A stretch of 64,000 nucleotides of DNA, from contig NZ_JAIUDQ010000004.1 of assembly GCF_020164435.1 (NCBI RefSeq), positions 248,001 to 312,000 on the forward strand, given 5' to 3'. Positions within the stretch are counted from its first letter, which is position 1, and each line of letters starts with the position of its first letter. The notes below the pieces were generated by a model. That model ran no database searches, had not been told where the DNA came from, and worked only from the letters and a program-made list of their open reading frames with translations. Below are positions 35,107 to 45,309 of the stretch, one piece after another. The position numbers and the translations under genes are program-made. Origin of the DNA: Phyllobacterium lublinensis. GTDB taxonomy: Bacteria; Pseudomonadota; Alphaproteobacteria; Rhizobiales; Rhizobiaceae.

Positions 35107-36282
35107 ATGACCACGCTATTGAAGCCGGCGCAGCGCCCGGCTAACCCTAATTTTTCATCAGGTCCCTGTGCAAAACGTCCCGGATGGTCGCTCGACGCGC
35201 TTTCCGATGCTCCGCTTGGCCGCTCGCATCGCGCCAAGGTTGGCAAGACCAAGCTGAAACAGGCGATCGATCTTACACGCGAAATTCTGCAGGTGCCCGC
35301 CGATTACCGCATCGGTATCGTACCTGCATCCGACACCGGTGCTGTCGAGATGGCGCTTTGGTCGCTCCTTGGTGAACGTGGCGTCGACATGGTCGCATGG
35401 GAAAGCTTTGGAGCCGGCTGGGTGACGGATGTCGTCAAACAGCTGAAGCTCAGCGATGCCCGTGTCATTGAAGCGGCCTATGGCGAATTGCCGGATCTTA
35501 CACAGATTGATTTTGATCGCGACGTGGTCTTCACCTGGAATGGCACGACCTCTGGCGTACGCGTTCCGAACGGTGATTTCATTCCCGCCGACCGCAAGGG
35601 GTTGACCATATGCGATGCGACCTCTGCCGCATTTGCGCAGCGCCTGGATTTTGACAAGCTCGACGTCGTCACGTTCTCCTGGCAGAAGGTACTTGGGGGC
35701 GAGGGTGCCCACGGCATGCTGATCCTCAGTCCGCGTGCGGTGGAACGCCTGCTGTCCTATAAGCCTGCATGGCCATTGCCCAAGATCTTCCGCCTCACTT
35801 CAGGGGGCAAGCTGATTGAAGGTATTTTTGCTGGCGAGACGATCAACACCCCATCGATGCTCTGTGTCGAGGATTATCTCGATGCCCTGAATTGGGCGAA
35901 GTCAATCGGGGGGCTTGATGGTCTGGTTGACCGTGCAAACAGGAATTTTGCCACCCTTGATGCATTTGTCGAACGCACGCCATGGTTAGCCAACCTTGCG
36001 GCAGTGCCCGCAACGCGATCCAATACATCCGTTTGTCTGACAATCGTCGATCCCGAGATCACGGCTCTCGATGCCGATGCGCAAGCAAGTTTTTCAAAGA
36101 ATCTTGTGGCTGTTCTGGAGAAGGAAGGCGTCGCCTATGATATTGGCGCTTACCGCGATGCACCTTCGGGACTGCGTATCTGGGCCGGCGCCACGATCGA
36201 AACAGCGGATCTCGAAGCGCTGACACTGTGGCTCGATTGGGCATTCCAGTCACAGAAAGCCGCGCTGACGCAGGCTGCCTGA
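35107..36282 (+). CDS. serC: Phosphoserine aminotransferase
   Basis: 391 residues from ATG 35107. [14 protein letters not shown] at the N terminus, [20 protein letters not shown] near 76-95 and [21 protein letters not shown] near 190-210 (Lys in SWQK binds PLP) mark the alphaproteobacterial type of SerC. It converts 3-phosphohydroxypyruvate and glutamate to phosphoserine in serine synthesis and also serves pyridoxine synthesis. The frame runs upstream to 35053 through the leader hairpins, which argues against the longer start. It is followed by serA 72 bp downstream in the same operon. Confidence 0.95.
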   Translation: MTTLLKPAQRPANPNFSSGPCAKRPGWSLDALSDAPLGRSHRAKVGKTKLKQAIDLTREILQVPADYRIGIVPASDTGAVEMALWSLLGERGVDMVAWESFGAGWVTDVVKQLKLSDARVIEAAYGELPDLTQIDFDRDVVFTWNGTTSGVRVPNGDFIPADRKGLTICDATSAAFAQRLDFDKLDVVTFSWQKVLGGEGAHGMLILSPRAVERLLSYKPAWPLPKIFRLTSGGKLIEGIFAGETINTPSMLCVEDYLDALNWAKSIGGLDGLVDRANRNFATLDAFVERTPWLANLAAVPATRSNTSVCLTIVDPEITALDADAQASFSKNLVAVLEKEGVAYDIGAYRDAPSGLRIWAGATIETADLEALTLWLDWAFQSQKAALTQAA

Positions 36283-36354
36283 TCATTTGGCAAAGCGTGA
36301 CCGCAACATTGCGGTCGCCTCAATCAATCATCCCTTTCATCGATGGAGGCCATG

Positions 36355-37950
36355 ATGGCACCGCGCGTACTCGTATCCGATAAGCTTTCCCCAACGGCCG
36401 TACAGATCTTCAAGGATCGCGGCGTGGAGGTCGACTACTTGCCGGACCTCGGCAAAGACAAAGATAAATTGCTCGAAGTGATTGGGCAGTATGATGGTCT
36501 TGCGATCCGTTCAGCGACCAAAGTCACCGAAAAACTGATCGCTGGCGCAAAGAATCTCAAGGTCATCGGCCGCGCCGGAATCGGCGTCGACAACGTTGAT
36601 ATTCCTGCCGCATCCCGCCGCGGCATCATCGTGATGAACACACCATTCGGCAATTCAATCACAACGGCCGAGCATGCCGTTGCCCTGATGTTTGCGGTCG
36701 CCCGCGAGCTGCCGGAAGCCGATTCGTCCACCCGCGCCGGCAAGTGGGAGAAGAACCGTTTCATGGGGGTTGAGATCACGGGCAAGACCCTCGGCGTTAT
36801 CGGTTGCGGCAACATCGGTTCAATCGTGGCTACGCGCGGCATTGGCCTGAAGATGCATGTGATTGCCTTCGATCCGTTCCTGTCAGAAGGACGGGCCGAA
36901 GAGTTGGGTGTGGAAAAGGTCGAACTCGATGAACTTTTGACACGGGCCGATTTCATCAGCCTGCACACGCCGATGACAGACAAGACACGTGGAATTATCA
37001 ACGCCGAAGCCATTGCCAAAATGAAGGACGGCGTGCGCATCATCAATTGTGCACGGGGCGGCCTGATCGTTGAAAAAGACCTTGTCGCGGCTCTGAAATC
37101 CGGCAAGGTTGCTGGGGCTGGTATCGACGTCTTTGAGGTCGAGCCTGCAACGGAGAATGAGCTCTTCCATCTACCAAACGTCGTTTGCACGCCGCATCTG
37201 GGTGCTTCCACAAGTGAAGCGCAGGAAAACGTGGCCCTTCAAGTCGCCGAGCAGATGTCGGACTACCTGATCAAGGGAGCGGTTTCGAACGCAATCAACA
37301 TGCCTTCCATCACCGCAGAGGAAGCGCCGCGGCTCAAGCCCTTCGTGAAACTTGCCGAAGTCCTTGGTGCTTTTGTCGGTCAGGTCACCGAAGATCCGAT
37401 TCAGGAAGTCGAGATCCTGTTCGATGGATCTACTGCCGCCATGAATACGCGTGCGCTCGCGAGCGCGGCCCTGGCGGGCCTTATCCGCCCGCAGGTTGCA
37501 GATGTGAACATGGTCTCCGCGCCGATCATGGTGAAGGAGCGCGGCATCATTCTTTCGGAGGTGCGGCGTGACAAGTCTGGTGTGTTTGACGGCTACATCA
37601 AGCTGACAGTGAAGACCGAGTCGCTCACTCGTTCGATTGCCGGTACCTGCTTTTCCGATGGCAAGCCACGGTTCATTCAGATCAAGGGCATCAATCTTGA
37701 CGCCGAGGTTGGTCAGCACATGCTCTACACGACCAACAACGACACGCCCGGCATCATTGGCCTCCTGGGGACGATCTGCGGGAAGAATGAGGTGAACATA
37801 GCCAACTTCTCCCTGGGTCGCGATCACCCGGGTGGCAATGCCATCGCGATGCTCTATCTCGACGAGCGTATTCCGGAGCATGTTCTGGAGGAATTGCGGA
37901 TCAACAAGGCAATTGTCTCAGCCAAGCCTTTGGAATTCGACATCGCTTGA
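36355..37950 (+). CDS. serA: D-3-phosphoglycerate dehydrogenase
   Basis: 531 residues from ATG 36355, with GGAGG five bases upstream; ATGs at 36343 and 36352 are too close to or inside that site. The NAD motif GVIGCGNIGSIVATRG near 145-160, catalytic Arg in INCARGG, Glu in FEVEP and His in TPHLGAST are all present. After the intervening allosteric domain, the C-terminal ACT domain (about 455-531) begins NNDTPGIIGLLG, so serine feedback inhibition is likely. It catalyses the first step of serine synthesis. A small hairpin (36299-36316) lies in the serC-serA gap. Confidence 0.96.
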   Translation: MAPRVLVSDKLSPTAVQIFKDRGVEVDYLPDLGKDKDKLLEVIGQYDGLAIRSATKVTEKLIAGAKNLKVIGRAGIGVDNVDIPAASRRGIIVMNTPFGNSITTAEHAVALMFAVARELPEADSSTRAGKWEKNRFMGVEITGKTLGVIGCGNIGSIVATRGIGLKMHVIAFDPFLSEGRAEELGVEKVELDELLTRADFISLHTPMTDKTRGIINAEAIAKMKDGVRIINCARGGLIVEKDLVAALKSGKVAGAGIDVFEVEPATENELFHLPNVVCTPHLGASTSEAQENVALQVAEQMSDYLIKGAVSNAINMPSITAEEAPRLKPFVKLAEVLGAFVGQVTEDPIQEVEILFDGSTAAMNTRALASAALAGLIRPQVADVNMVSAPIMVKERGIILSEVRRDKSGVFDGYIKLTVKTESLTRSIAGTCFSDGKPRFIQIKGINLDAEVGQHMLYTTNNDTPGIIGLLGTICGKNEVNIANFSLGRDHPGGNAIAMLYLDERIPEHVLEELRINKAIVSAKPLEFDIA

Positions 37951-37981
37951 TCCCGCAGTCGCACGACTGTAGTGATGTCCC

Positions 37982-38500
37982 ATGCAGGCAGCGAATGAAA
38001 ACACGCTCAAATGGCGTCGGATGGAAGCGGGCGACCTCGCTTCCGTCACCGACATTGCGGCGGACGTTCACACGGATTTTCATGAGGACGATATCGTTTT
38101 CCTGGAGCGTCTCAAGCTTTATCCGGACGGTTGCCTGGTTCTTGAGGGCGCAGCCGGCAGGCTCTTCGGCTATGCCATCTCACACCCGTGGCTCCTTTAT
38201 TCAATGCCCGCGCTCAATAGCGCGCTTGGTCGGTTGCCCGACGCTCCGACAACCTATTATCTACATGATATCGCGCTCCTGCCGCAGTCGCGGGGCACGG
38301 GTTCCGCAGGCACGGTGGTTTCCATACTCGTTGGTCAGGCCGTTGAGGCTGGTCTCAGCACGATGTCCCTGGTGGCTGTGAACGGGTCGGCGGGGTTCTG
38401 GCAAAAGAACGGTTTTAAGATCGTTAGCCGAGCAGACCTTCAGCCAAAATTGAAAACGTACTCGGATGATGCCTGCTTCATGCTGCGCCAGCTTCAATAG
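37982..38500 (+). CDS. GNAT family N-acetyltransferase
   Basis: 172 residues. The first beta strand and helix (LKWRRMEAGDLASVTDIAADVH) and the acetyl-CoA loop LHDIALLPQSRGTGSAGTVVSIL near 94-116 are typical of GNAT proteins, followed by the C-terminal NGSAGFWQKNGFKIV motif near 137-151. It should transfer acetyl to an amine of a small molecule or protein. It starts 31 bp after serA and may be its operon partner. Its 3' end overlaps the convergent EamA gene by 23 bases. Substrate is unknown. Confidence 0.88.
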   Translation: MQAANENTLKWRRMEAGDLASVTDIAADVHTDFHEDDIVFLERLKLYPDGCLVLEGAAGRLFGYAISHPWLLYSMPALNSALGRLPDAPTTYYLHDIALLPQSRGTGSAGTVVSILVGQAVEAGLSTMSLVAVNGSAGFWQKNGFKIVSRADLQPKLKTYSDDACFMLRQLQ

Positions 38501-39389
38501 TCGCAGCGTGCTTGCGGCCGCTGAGTTCTGCGATCCAAATGCCGCCGAGAACGAGGACAAGCGCGATTGCGTGATAAAGGCGAAAATCTTCACCGAGGAG
38601 CGCGACTGCCAGCAGGGTGCCGAAAATTGGTACGGCATTGATGAATAGGCCCGCCCGGTTTGCACCGATAAATTCAACACCCTTGATAAACAGAACTTGC
38701 GCAGCCAGCGAGGGCAGGATGGCCGTGTAAAGCACGACCATGGTTCCTGTCAGATCGGGTGGGATCAATGCACCGCTCTGCCATTCCCAGATCGTAAATG
38801 GGATGGCTGTCAGAAACGCGAAGAAGGTCATGACTGTCATCAGGCTTTGCCAATTGATTGCCGGCCGAAAACGCAGGGCAACCGTATAGCCGCTGTAGAG
38901 AAGGACCGCGAGAAGCATCAAGGCATCACCATAATTGACCTGAAAGCCAGCAAGTTGCGCGAAGCTTCCGTGGCCAGCGGTCAATGCAACACCGACAAGG
39001 GAGAGGCTGAAACCAAAGATCTGGCCGATCTTTACGGGCATCCCGAAGAGCAACAGATTGGCGATGAATATCACCATCGGCATGGCCGCCTGCTCGATCG
39101 TAACATTGATCGCCGATGTGTAATTCAAGGCGCTGTAAAGCGCCATATTGAAGAATGTAAAGCCGAATGCACCCAATGCTGCGAGCAGCCAGATGTGTTT
39201 GCGCAGTACCTTCCAGTCGCGGCGAACCTGCTTGGTACTGATTGCAGCAACCAGGAGAAAAGCAAGGAGCCACCGCAGGAGAGTCAGAAGCATCGGCGAA
39301 ATATGTCCCACGGCGAATTTGCCGGCCACCGCGTTGCCGCCCCAGAGAAGGGCGGTGGTCAGGAGAAAAACGTAAGCGGTGCGGTTCAT
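38478..39389 (-). CDS. DMT family transporter (EamA domain)
   Basis: 303 residues with ten hydrophobic segments arranged as two EamA halves. The N-terminal FLLTTALLWGGNAVAGKFAVGHISP and the later LPSLAAQVLFIKGVEFIGANRAGLFINAVPIFGTLLAVALLGE are the repeated family signatures. Such proteins export amino acids or other metabolites from the cytoplasm. The gene is convergent with the GNAT gene (23-base overlap) and divergent from purA, about 190 bp away. Substrate cannot be read from sequence. Confidence 0.88.
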   Translation of the reverse strand: MNRTAYVFLLTTALLWGGNAVAGKFAVGHISPMLLTLLRWLLAFLLVAAISTKQVRRDWKVLRKHIWLLAALGAFGFTFFNMALYSALNYTSAINVTIEQAAMPMVIFIANLLLFGMPVKIGQIFGFSLSLVGVALTAGHGSFAQLAGFQVNYGDALMLLAVLLYSGYTVALRFRPAINWQSLMTVMTFFAFLTAIPFTIWEWQSGALIPPDLTGTMVVLYTAILPSLAAQVLFIKGVEFIGANRAGLFINAVPIFGTLLAVALLGEDFRLYHAIALVLVLGGIWIAELSGRKHAATIEAGAA

Positions 39390-39580
39390 GATGTAGCGGA
39401 CTTTTCCAACTGTCGGGCGATCGACTTTGCGAACGAGCGGACAATAGGTTTATTCTGCAAATAAAGGCAAATTGGTTCGCGCGTGATCGAAAGAATAGTC
39501 GCGCATTTGTGAAGCAGCCTGTATAGAAGCACCGCATTTACGAAAAATGCGCGACGAGGTTGTGACTCGAGGAGTTTTGA

Positions 39581-40873
39581 ATGGCAAATGTTGTTGTGAT
39601 TGGTTCCCAGTGGGGTGATGAGGGCAAAGGTAAGATTGTCGATTGGCTTTCCGAACGGGCCGATGTCATCGTTCGCTTCCAAGGCGGTCACAACGCGGGG
39701 CATACGCTGGTCGTCGACGGTGTAACCTACAAACTGTCATTGTTGCCGTCTGGCGTTGTGCGGCATGGGAAACTGTCCATCATCGGCAACGGTGTGGTCT
39801 TCGATCCGCATGCTTTCATTGCAGAAAAGAAGAAACTCGAGGCGCAGGGCGTTGTCATTACTCCGGATACGCTGAAAATCGCCGAGAACACCACGTTGAT
39901 CCTGTCTATCCACGGCGAACTTGATCGCCGGCGGGAAGCGTCGAATGCCGGCACCAAAATCGGCACGACTGGGCGCGGCATCGGACCAGCGTACGAAGAC
40001 AAGGTCGGCCGCCGTGCGATACACGTCCTTGATCTTGCCGATCCTGATACGCTTCCGGCTAAAATCGAGCGGCTTCTGGCTCATCACAACCCGCTTCGTC
40101 GCGGTTTGGGCATCGAAGAGGTGGATGGTGCGAAGCTGCTTGAAGAGCTCAAGGAGGCGGCCCCGCATATCCTGCCGTTCATGGACCGCGTCTGGTACGT
40201 CCTTGACCAGAAGAAACGTGCCGGCGAACGCATTCTGTTCGAAGGCGCGCAGGGAACTTTGCTGGATATCGACCATGGCACCTATCCCTTCGTCACGTCA
40301 TCAAATACTGTTGCGGGGCAGGCATCGGCAGGTTCAGGCATCGGACCAGGCTCCCTGCATTATGTTCTCGGCATCACCAAGGCATATACGACCCGGGTCG
40401 GCGAGGGACCGTTTCCGACGGAACAGCAGAATGAAGTTGGGCAATTCCTCGGTGAGCGCGGCCACGAATTCGGGACTGTCACCGGGCGCAAGCGCCGTTG
40501 CGGCTGGTTCGATGCGGTTCTCGTGCGTCAGGCAGTTGCCAACAACGGCATCAGTGGTATCGCGTTGACCAAGCTCGACGTGCTCGATGGTCTTGAAGAG
40601 ATCAAGGTTTGTACCGGATACGAACTTGATGGGGAGATCATCGACTATCTTCCAGCCGGGCAGGGCCAGCAGGCGCGCGTCAAGCCGGTCTATGAAACTC
40701 TGGAGGGCTGGCAGGGCACGACCGCGGGCGCGCGCAGCTGGAGTGAACTTCCGGCACAGGCCGTCAAGTATGTTCGCTACGTGGAAGAGTTGATCGGCGC
40801 GCCGATTGCACTTTTGTCTACAAGTCCGGAACGTGATGACACCATACTTGTTACCGATCCGTTTCATGATTAG
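39581..40873 (+). CDS. purA: Adenylosuccinate synthetase
   Basis: 430 residues. The N-terminal [35 protein letters not shown] holds the GTP/IMP site; [15 protein letters not shown] and [21 protein letters not shown] are further conserved motifs, and the C-terminal [11 protein letters not shown] binds GTP. It joins IMP and aspartate with GTP in the first committed step to AMP. GAGGAG lies seven bases before the ATG. It is followed 54 bp later by a membrane protein gene on the same strand. Confidence 0.97.
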   Translation: MANVVVIGSQWGDEGKGKIVDWLSERADVIVRFQGGHNAGHTLVVDGVTYKLSLLPSGVVRHGKLSIIGNGVVFDPHAFIAEKKKLEAQGVVITPDTLKIAENTTLILSIHGELDRRREASNAGTKIGTTGRGIGPAYEDKVGRRAIHVLDLADPDTLPAKIERLLAHHNPLRRGLGIEEVDGAKLLEELKEAAPHILPFMDRVWYVLDQKKRAGERILFEGAQGTLLDIDHGTYPFVTSSNTVAGQASAGSGIGPGSLHYVLGITKAYTTRVGEGPFPTEQQNEVGQFLGERGHEFGTVTGRKRRCGWFDAVLVRQAVANNGISGIALTKLDVLDGLEEIKVCTGYELDGEIIDYLPAGQGQQARVKPVYETLEGWQGTTAGARSWSELPAQAVKYVRYVEELIGAPIALLSTSPERDDTILVTDPFHD

Positions 40874-40927
40874 AGTCGCGAACACGTCTCGAGGTTAATC
40901 TCACAACAAAACCATAGGTTTGGGTGA

Positions 40928-42547
40928 ATGGCAGATTTCGTTGCAGTATTGAGGAAAACAATTGACGGGCTTGCGGACCCTACGCCGGAGCTTCGTCAAC
41001 GTGTGTATGCAAAGGCTCGCGCAACGATTGAGCAGAAGCTTGTAGCGTTGAATGCTACGGAAGCTGTAGCGAAGCGTCAGACAAAGGCACTCGAGGAGGC
41101 AATTGCGGAGGTCGAATCCAGTTTCGCGCCTGCCGTAACCGATTTTGCTCCGGCCGTCGAAGAGGTCGACGAGCTCATGCCGGCGCCCTTACCCATTCCC
41201 GTGGCGCCACCTGTTCCGGAGGTCTCACCACCACCAATCGCGGAGGCACCGCCGCAAACGAGTTCGATCCCGGAAGAACTGGAGCCGAGTCCGGCACTGT
41301 CTCCGTCTCCATCCTTCACTAAAGTGGGTTCGCATCCGGACGCGCTCGAAGACTTCCTGAGCAGCCAAGCCCCTAACGAGGACAAAGCGGAGTTCACGGC
41401 GGACGTTTCCCAGAATGACATCGTGCGGGGTCCTCGAGCCGAAAACGGTGATGATGGCCTCAGTATCTCCAGCGAAGATGGTCCTTCAAGCGACTATGGA
41501 GTCTATACGCGACGGGGGGGCATCAAACAGCCGACGCAGAAGCGCTCTTTGACCCCGTTGCTTGGCATCCTTGCCGTGCTGTTGGTGCTCGCGGGCGTCG
41601 GTTTTGCGGGCTGGACCTATCGTGGCAAAATTGCCGAGCAAGCAAGCTCAGTCAAAGAATATTTGGCCAATCTGACGACTTCAGATTCACCTGAAGAGCC
41701 AAAGCCGGAAGAAACGGCGGTGAACAAACCCGCGGAGCCGGTACAGCCGGCCCAGCCCGCTCAGCCTACCCCGGCACCGACAACTGCTGAATCAGCGGAG
41801 CCGAAACCGGAGCCGAAACTGACGCAGCGCCTACTGCCGGACGGCCAGGAGGTCAATCCTGGCCCTGCCAACGATACCCCTTCGCTTGGGGAAGGCACAT
41901 CGGTTGCGTCATCAACGCCGGATCAGGCATCTACGCCGTCAGCGACGCCGGGTCAGCAGGCCGCCGGTCAGGGGCAACCGGCCGTGGCATTGCCGATCGG
42001 CCAGAAAGCGTTCTTTTATGAAGAGCGGTCTGGCCAGGACGCGGGGACTGCAGACGCGGGTGGTGTTGTCTGGTCGGTTGTCCAGGAGTCACCGGGCAAC
42101 GACCTGCCGCCTGAACCTGCCATCCGTGCGGAAGTCACGATACCGGACCGCGGCATCAATCTGCGCATGATTATCAGGCGCAATGGCGACAAGTCGCTTC
42201 CCGCAAGTCATCTCGTCGAGATGATCTTCACGGTTCCGGAGGGTTTTGTCGGAGGTTCAATCGATAACGTCTCGCGCATGACTTTCAAGGATACGGAACA
42301 GTCGCCGGGAAGCCCGCTCGTTGGTATTCCAGCTAAAATCGCGGACAATTTCTTCATCATAGCGATGAATGACGCGAAGACAGCCATCGATACAAACATG
42401 TCCCTCATGCGCCGCCAGTCATGGATTGATATTCCCATCGCGTACAAGACCGGGCGTCGTGCCTTGCTTACCCTTGAAAAAGGCCTTCCTGGCGAGAAAG
42501 CCTTTGATGAGGTGTTGAAGGCCTGGGCTGCCAAGGCTGGTGGCTAA
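40928..42547 (+). CDS. Conserved proline-rich single-pass membrane protein of unknown function
   Basis: 539 residues, not assigned to a functional family. The cytoplasmic N terminus (1-65) is helical and starts ADFVAVLRKTIDGLADPTPELRQRVYAKARATIEQ. A Pro/Glu-rich stretch follows (about 70-150), then one membrane helix (about 207-230, LLGILAVLLVLAGVGFAGWTY), a second Pro/Glu/Ala-rich stretch (about 250-350) and a folded C-terminal domain (about 355-539) with AFFYEERSGQ and VVWSVVQESPGND, probably periplasmic. It lies between purA and rpoH and ends in a shared terminator. The two proline-rich linkers recall TolA and TonB-like wall-spanning proteins, but no motif supports that role. Confidence 0.8.
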   Translation: MADFVAVLRKTIDGLADPTPELRQRVYAKARATIEQKLVALNATEAVAKRQTKALEEAIAEVESSFAPAVTDFAPAVEEVDELMPAPLPIPVAPPVPEVSPPPIAEAPPQTSSIPEELEPSPALSPSPSFTKVGSHPDALEDFLSSQAPNEDKAEFTADVSQNDIVRGPRAENGDDGLSISSEDGPSSDYGVYTRRGGIKQPTQKRSLTPLLGILAVLLVLAGVGFAGWTYRGKIAEQASSVKEYLANLTTSDSPEEPKPEETAVNKPAEPVQPAQPAQPTPAPTTAESAEPKPEPKLTQRLLPDGQEVNPGPANDTPSLGEGTSVASSTPDQASTPSATPGQQAAGQGQPAVALPIGQKAFFYEERSGQDAGTADAGGVVWSVVQESPGNDLPPEPAIRAEVTIPDRGINLRMIIRRNGDKSLPASHLVEMIFTVPEGFVGGSIDNVSRMTFKDTEQSPGSPLVGIPAKIADNFFIIAMNDAKTAIDTNMSLMRRQSWIDIPIAYKTGRRALLTLEKGLPGEKAFDEVLKAWAAKAGG

Positions 42548-42553
42548 CAGGCA

Positions 42554-42580
42554 CAAAAAAGGCCGCTTAAAGCGGCCTTT
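42554..42580 (+). terminator. Bidirectional terminator between the membrane protein gene and rpoH
   Basis: Stem AAGGCCGCT/AGCGGCCTT with a short loop, flanked by an A-run on the left and a T-run on the right, so it can end both convergent transcripts. Confidence 0.9.
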
Positions 42581-42602
42581 TTATCAGCTGGCATAGTCTC
42601 GC

Positions 42603-43514
42603 TCAGCGGGCATCGGAGCCAGTGGTTACCAAGGCCTTCAGCTGTTTGGCAGCCGCCGCCTTTACGGCATCCTGGACCTTCTCGAAAGCTCGCACTTCGA
42701 TCTGGCGAACCCGCTCGCGACTGATACCAAACTCCGTTGACAGATCTTCAAGCGTCACCGGATCATCGGCGAGGCGCCGTGCCTGGAAAATACGACGTTC
42801 CCGGTCGTTAAGCGAAGACATCGCGCCGGTAAGCATTTCGCGGCGATTTTCCAGTTCGTCCTGCTCGATCAGCATCTCTTCAGCGCTGTCGTGGTCGTCA
42901 ACGAGCCAATCCTGCCAGTCACCACCCGCTTCACCATCGGAAGATCGGATTGGCGCGTTCAGGGATGCATCGCCTGACAAGCGACGGTTCATCGAGATCA
43001 CTTCGTCTTCAGACACACTCAGGCGCGTTGCGATTTCCTTTACCTGTTCGGGATTGAGGTCGCCATCGTCCAATGCCTGGATCTTGCTCTTTACCTTTCG
43101 CAAGTTGAAGAACAGGCGTTTTTGATTGGCGGTCGTGCCCATTTTGACCAGGCTCCACGAGCGCAGTACGTATTCCTGAATGGATGCCTTGATCCACCAC
43201 ATGGCATATGTAGCAAGACGGAAACCGCGTTCGGGCTCAAAGCGCTTGACGGCCTGCATCAGGCCGACATTACCTTCGGAGATAACCTCACCAATCGGCA
43301 GGCCATAGCCACGATATCCCATCGCTATCTTGGCGACGAGACGAAGATGGCTGGTAACAAGCTTATGCGCCGCTTTGGGATCGGCATGCTCCAGATATCG
43401 CTTGGCGAGCATGTACTCTTCCTGCGGTTCGAGCATGGGAAAACGGCGAATTTCTTCAAGGTAACGGGTCAGTCCACCGTCACCGCCTAAAATACTTGGA
43501 AGACTTTGGGCCAC
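42603..43514 (-). CDS. rpoH: RNA polymerase sigma-32 factor RpoH
   Basis: 303 residues from a GTG at 43514 preceded by GAGGAGGGG. Region 2 has AHKLVTSHLRLVAKIAMGYRGYGLP and ATYAMWWIKASIQEYVLRSWSLVK; the RpoH box QKRLFFNLRKVKSK lies between regions 2 and 3; region 4 ends LEDLSTEFGISRERVRQIEVRAFEKVQ. It directs RNA polymerase to heat-shock promoters. Rhizobia often have two rpoH genes; which one this is cannot be told here. An ATG at 43610 would add an unsupported 32-residue extension. rluD lies upstream on the same strand. Confidence 0.95.
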   Translation of the reverse strand: MAQSLPSILGGDGGLTRYLEEIRRFPMLEPQEEYMLAKRYLEHADPKAAHKLVTSHLRLVAKIAMGYRGYGLPIGEVISEGNVGLMQAVKRFEPERGFRLATYAMWWIKASIQEYVLRSWSLVKMGTTANQKRLFFNLRKVKSKIQALDDGDLNPEQVKEIATRLSVSEDEVISMNRRLSGDASLNAPIRSSDGEAGGDWQDWLVDDHDSAEEMLIEQDELENRREMLTGAMSSLNDRERRIFQARRLADDPVTLEDLSTEFGISRERVRQIEVRAFEKVQDAVKAAAAKQLKALVTTGSDAR

Positions 43515-43761
43515 AGAGCACCCCTCCTCATTTTGGAATAGCCCCCATTGTCGGCAGGCCGCGCTACCGATCCGCCCAACAGCTTGGCGCGAACGGAGTA
43601 GCGCCATCAATATATAGGTAGCATTTTGTCAAAAACACGGTGCGTTAAGAAACGAAACAATCTGTCACGTAAACGTGAACGCCCCACTCAGGATTTACCC
43701 GCATGTCACATAAATGCGCGAACGGCCCGATGGTTCCACCGCCTGATTATTTTCTTACCCA

Positions 43762-44766
43762 TCAGCTGGCACTGTTTTGAAACGCCTTCAGCAACTGTGC
43801 CATGTCTTCCGGCAGCGGCGCCTCGAAACGCAGGATCTCGCCGGTTGAGGGATGCTCGAAGGCAAGAAGCCTTGCATGCAATGCCTGCCGCGCGAATCCC
43901 TTGACAATTGTTTGGAGCGGTTCAGCAAGTTTGTTGGCTTTGGTCTTGTAGGCACTGCCATATTCCAGATCGCCTACAAGCGGATGACCTATGTGGGCCA
44001 TGTGCACGCGAATCTGATGCGTTCTGCCGGTTTCCAATTCGCATTCCACAAGGGAAGCGAGGGCTGTCGCGTCATCCCTTGCGCCGAAGCGCTGCTGGAC
44101 CTCAAAATGCGTGACTGCATGACGGGCGTCATCGCGCTCCTCATGGACCACGGCCTGTTTGGTGCGGTCACGATGGGAGCGGCCGAGGGGGGCATCAATG
44201 GTTCCGGTTGTCCGGTCGGGAGTTCCCCAGACGATCGCGAGGTATGCGCGTTCCAGATCGCCTGTACGCCCATGGTCGGCAAATTGCGCACTCAGGTGGC
44301 GATGGGCAAGATCGTTCTTGGCCACGACCATGACTCCGCTGGTTTCCTTGTCGAGGCGATGTACGATACCAGGTCGCTTAACCCCGCCGATCCCCGACAA
44401 TGAATCGCCGCAATGGTGAATCAAAGCGTTAACGAGGGTGCCGGTCCAGTTGCCGTTCCCGGGATGCACCACCAGACCAGCGGGTTTGTTGATCACGATG
44501 AGGTCATCATCTTCAAAGAGGATATCGAGGGCGATCTCCTCGCCCTTGGGGGTGGCGTCTTCGGGTTCGGGGATATGGATCGTGATATTGAGACCTTCAC
44601 GCAGCTTGTGCTTTGTCTCTCTTACAATCGTGCCTTCAACGCTGACCTGGCCTTCGCTGATGAGCGATTGAATCCGGTTTCGCGACAAGTCTGGCGCCAG
44701 TTGAACGGAAAGCCAGGCGTCCAGTCTTTTTCCAGCGGCCGCGTTATCGGTAATTAACTCTTTCAA
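43762..44766 (-). CDS. rluD: RluA/RluD family pseudouridine synthase
   Basis: 334 residues starting at a TTG (44766) with CGAGG upstream, giving the N terminus (M)KELITDNAAAGKRLDAWLS. An S4 RNA-binding domain (about 10-75) is followed by the catalytic domain with RPGIVHRLDKETSGVMVVAKN, where the Asp in HRLD is catalytic, and the GRTHQIRVHMAHIGHPLVGD motif. It isomerises uridines in 23S rRNA helix 69 if a true RluD; the RluA/C/D branches are close, so the exact site is not certain. The gene diverges from 44821. Confidence 0.9.
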   Translation of the reverse strand: MKELITDNAAAGKRLDAWLSVQLAPDLSRNRIQSLISEGQVSVEGTIVRETKHKLREGLNITIHIPEPEDATPKGEEIALDILFEDDDLIVINKPAGLVVHPGNGNWTGTLVNALIHHCGDSLSGIGGVKRPGIVHRLDKETSGVMVVAKNDLAHRHLSAQFADHGRTGDLERAYLAIVWGTPDRTTGTIDAPLGRSHRDRTKQAVVHEERDDARHAVTHFEVQQRFGARDDATALASLVECELETGRTHQIRVHMAHIGHPLVGDLEYGSAYKTKANKLAEPLQTIVKGFARQALHARLLAFEHPSTGEILRFEAPLPEDMAQLLKAFQNSAS

Positions 44767-44820
44767 AGACCTCGTCCCTTCGTTACAGAGGCTTGGTTTC
44801 GAAACCTCGGAGATGCCTGT

Positions 44821-45219
44821 ATGGCCAATATCAACCCAGAACTTGATGGGGAAGAACAGCCCCTGGATCCGGCGATGGAGCGGGTACGTCGCAAAATGAT
44901 CCGGCTTCTGGCTGTTTCCATCGGCATTATGGTGATTGGTCTTATGGCGGTGCTTGGAGCCATTGTCTACAAGATTAACCAGCCGGTGGAGGAGGTGGGG
45001 ACGTCCACGCGGTCGCAGGCGCAGGGACAGACGCTTGGAGCTGCGCTTGAGGGCGAGGCGATCACGCTCGATCCGGGCACACGCATCCTGTCTCATAATC
45101 TTTCAGATAATACGCTCTCGCTAGAGACGCGTCTCGGCGACGGCAGCCGGCAGATTCTTCTTTATGATGTGGCGACCAAGCGCGTCGTTGCTCGCATATC
45201 GGAGGCTGTGGGCAACTAG
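44821..45219 (+). CDS. Small single-pass membrane protein of unknown function
   Basis: 132 residues. An acidic cytoplasmic N terminus with PAMERVRRKMIRLL precedes one membrane helix (about 27-50, AVSIGIMVIGLMAVLGAIVYKI) and a periplasmic beta-rich domain (about 75-132) with DNTLSLETRLGDGSRQILLYDVATKRVVARI. The pattern is shared by conserved alphaproteobacterial proteins found next to rluD; I do not know a function. It is divergent from rluD with a 54-bp shared upstream region and lies 90 bp before tRNA-Glu. Confidence 0.8.
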   Translation: MANINPELDGEEQPLDPAMERVRRKMIRLLAVSIGIMVIGLMAVLGAIVYKINQPVEEVGTSTRSQAQGQTLGAALEGEAITLDPGTRILSHNLSDNTLSLETRLGDGSRQILLYDVATKRVVARISEAVGN

Positions 45220-45309
45220 CCGAAATGCGACGCGTTAACGTCGATGGCGCGCAAAACAATATTGCACTTTCCCGGCAGCTTGATTATACCCGCGTGATCA
45301 ACCTGCTAT

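Noticed and set aside
36299..36316. Hairpin in the serC-serA gap as a terminator
   Set aside because: The stem GACCGCA/TGCGGTC has no U-run after it and serA has no promoter-like sequence behind it, so read-through from serC is expected. Possibly a processing or stability element.
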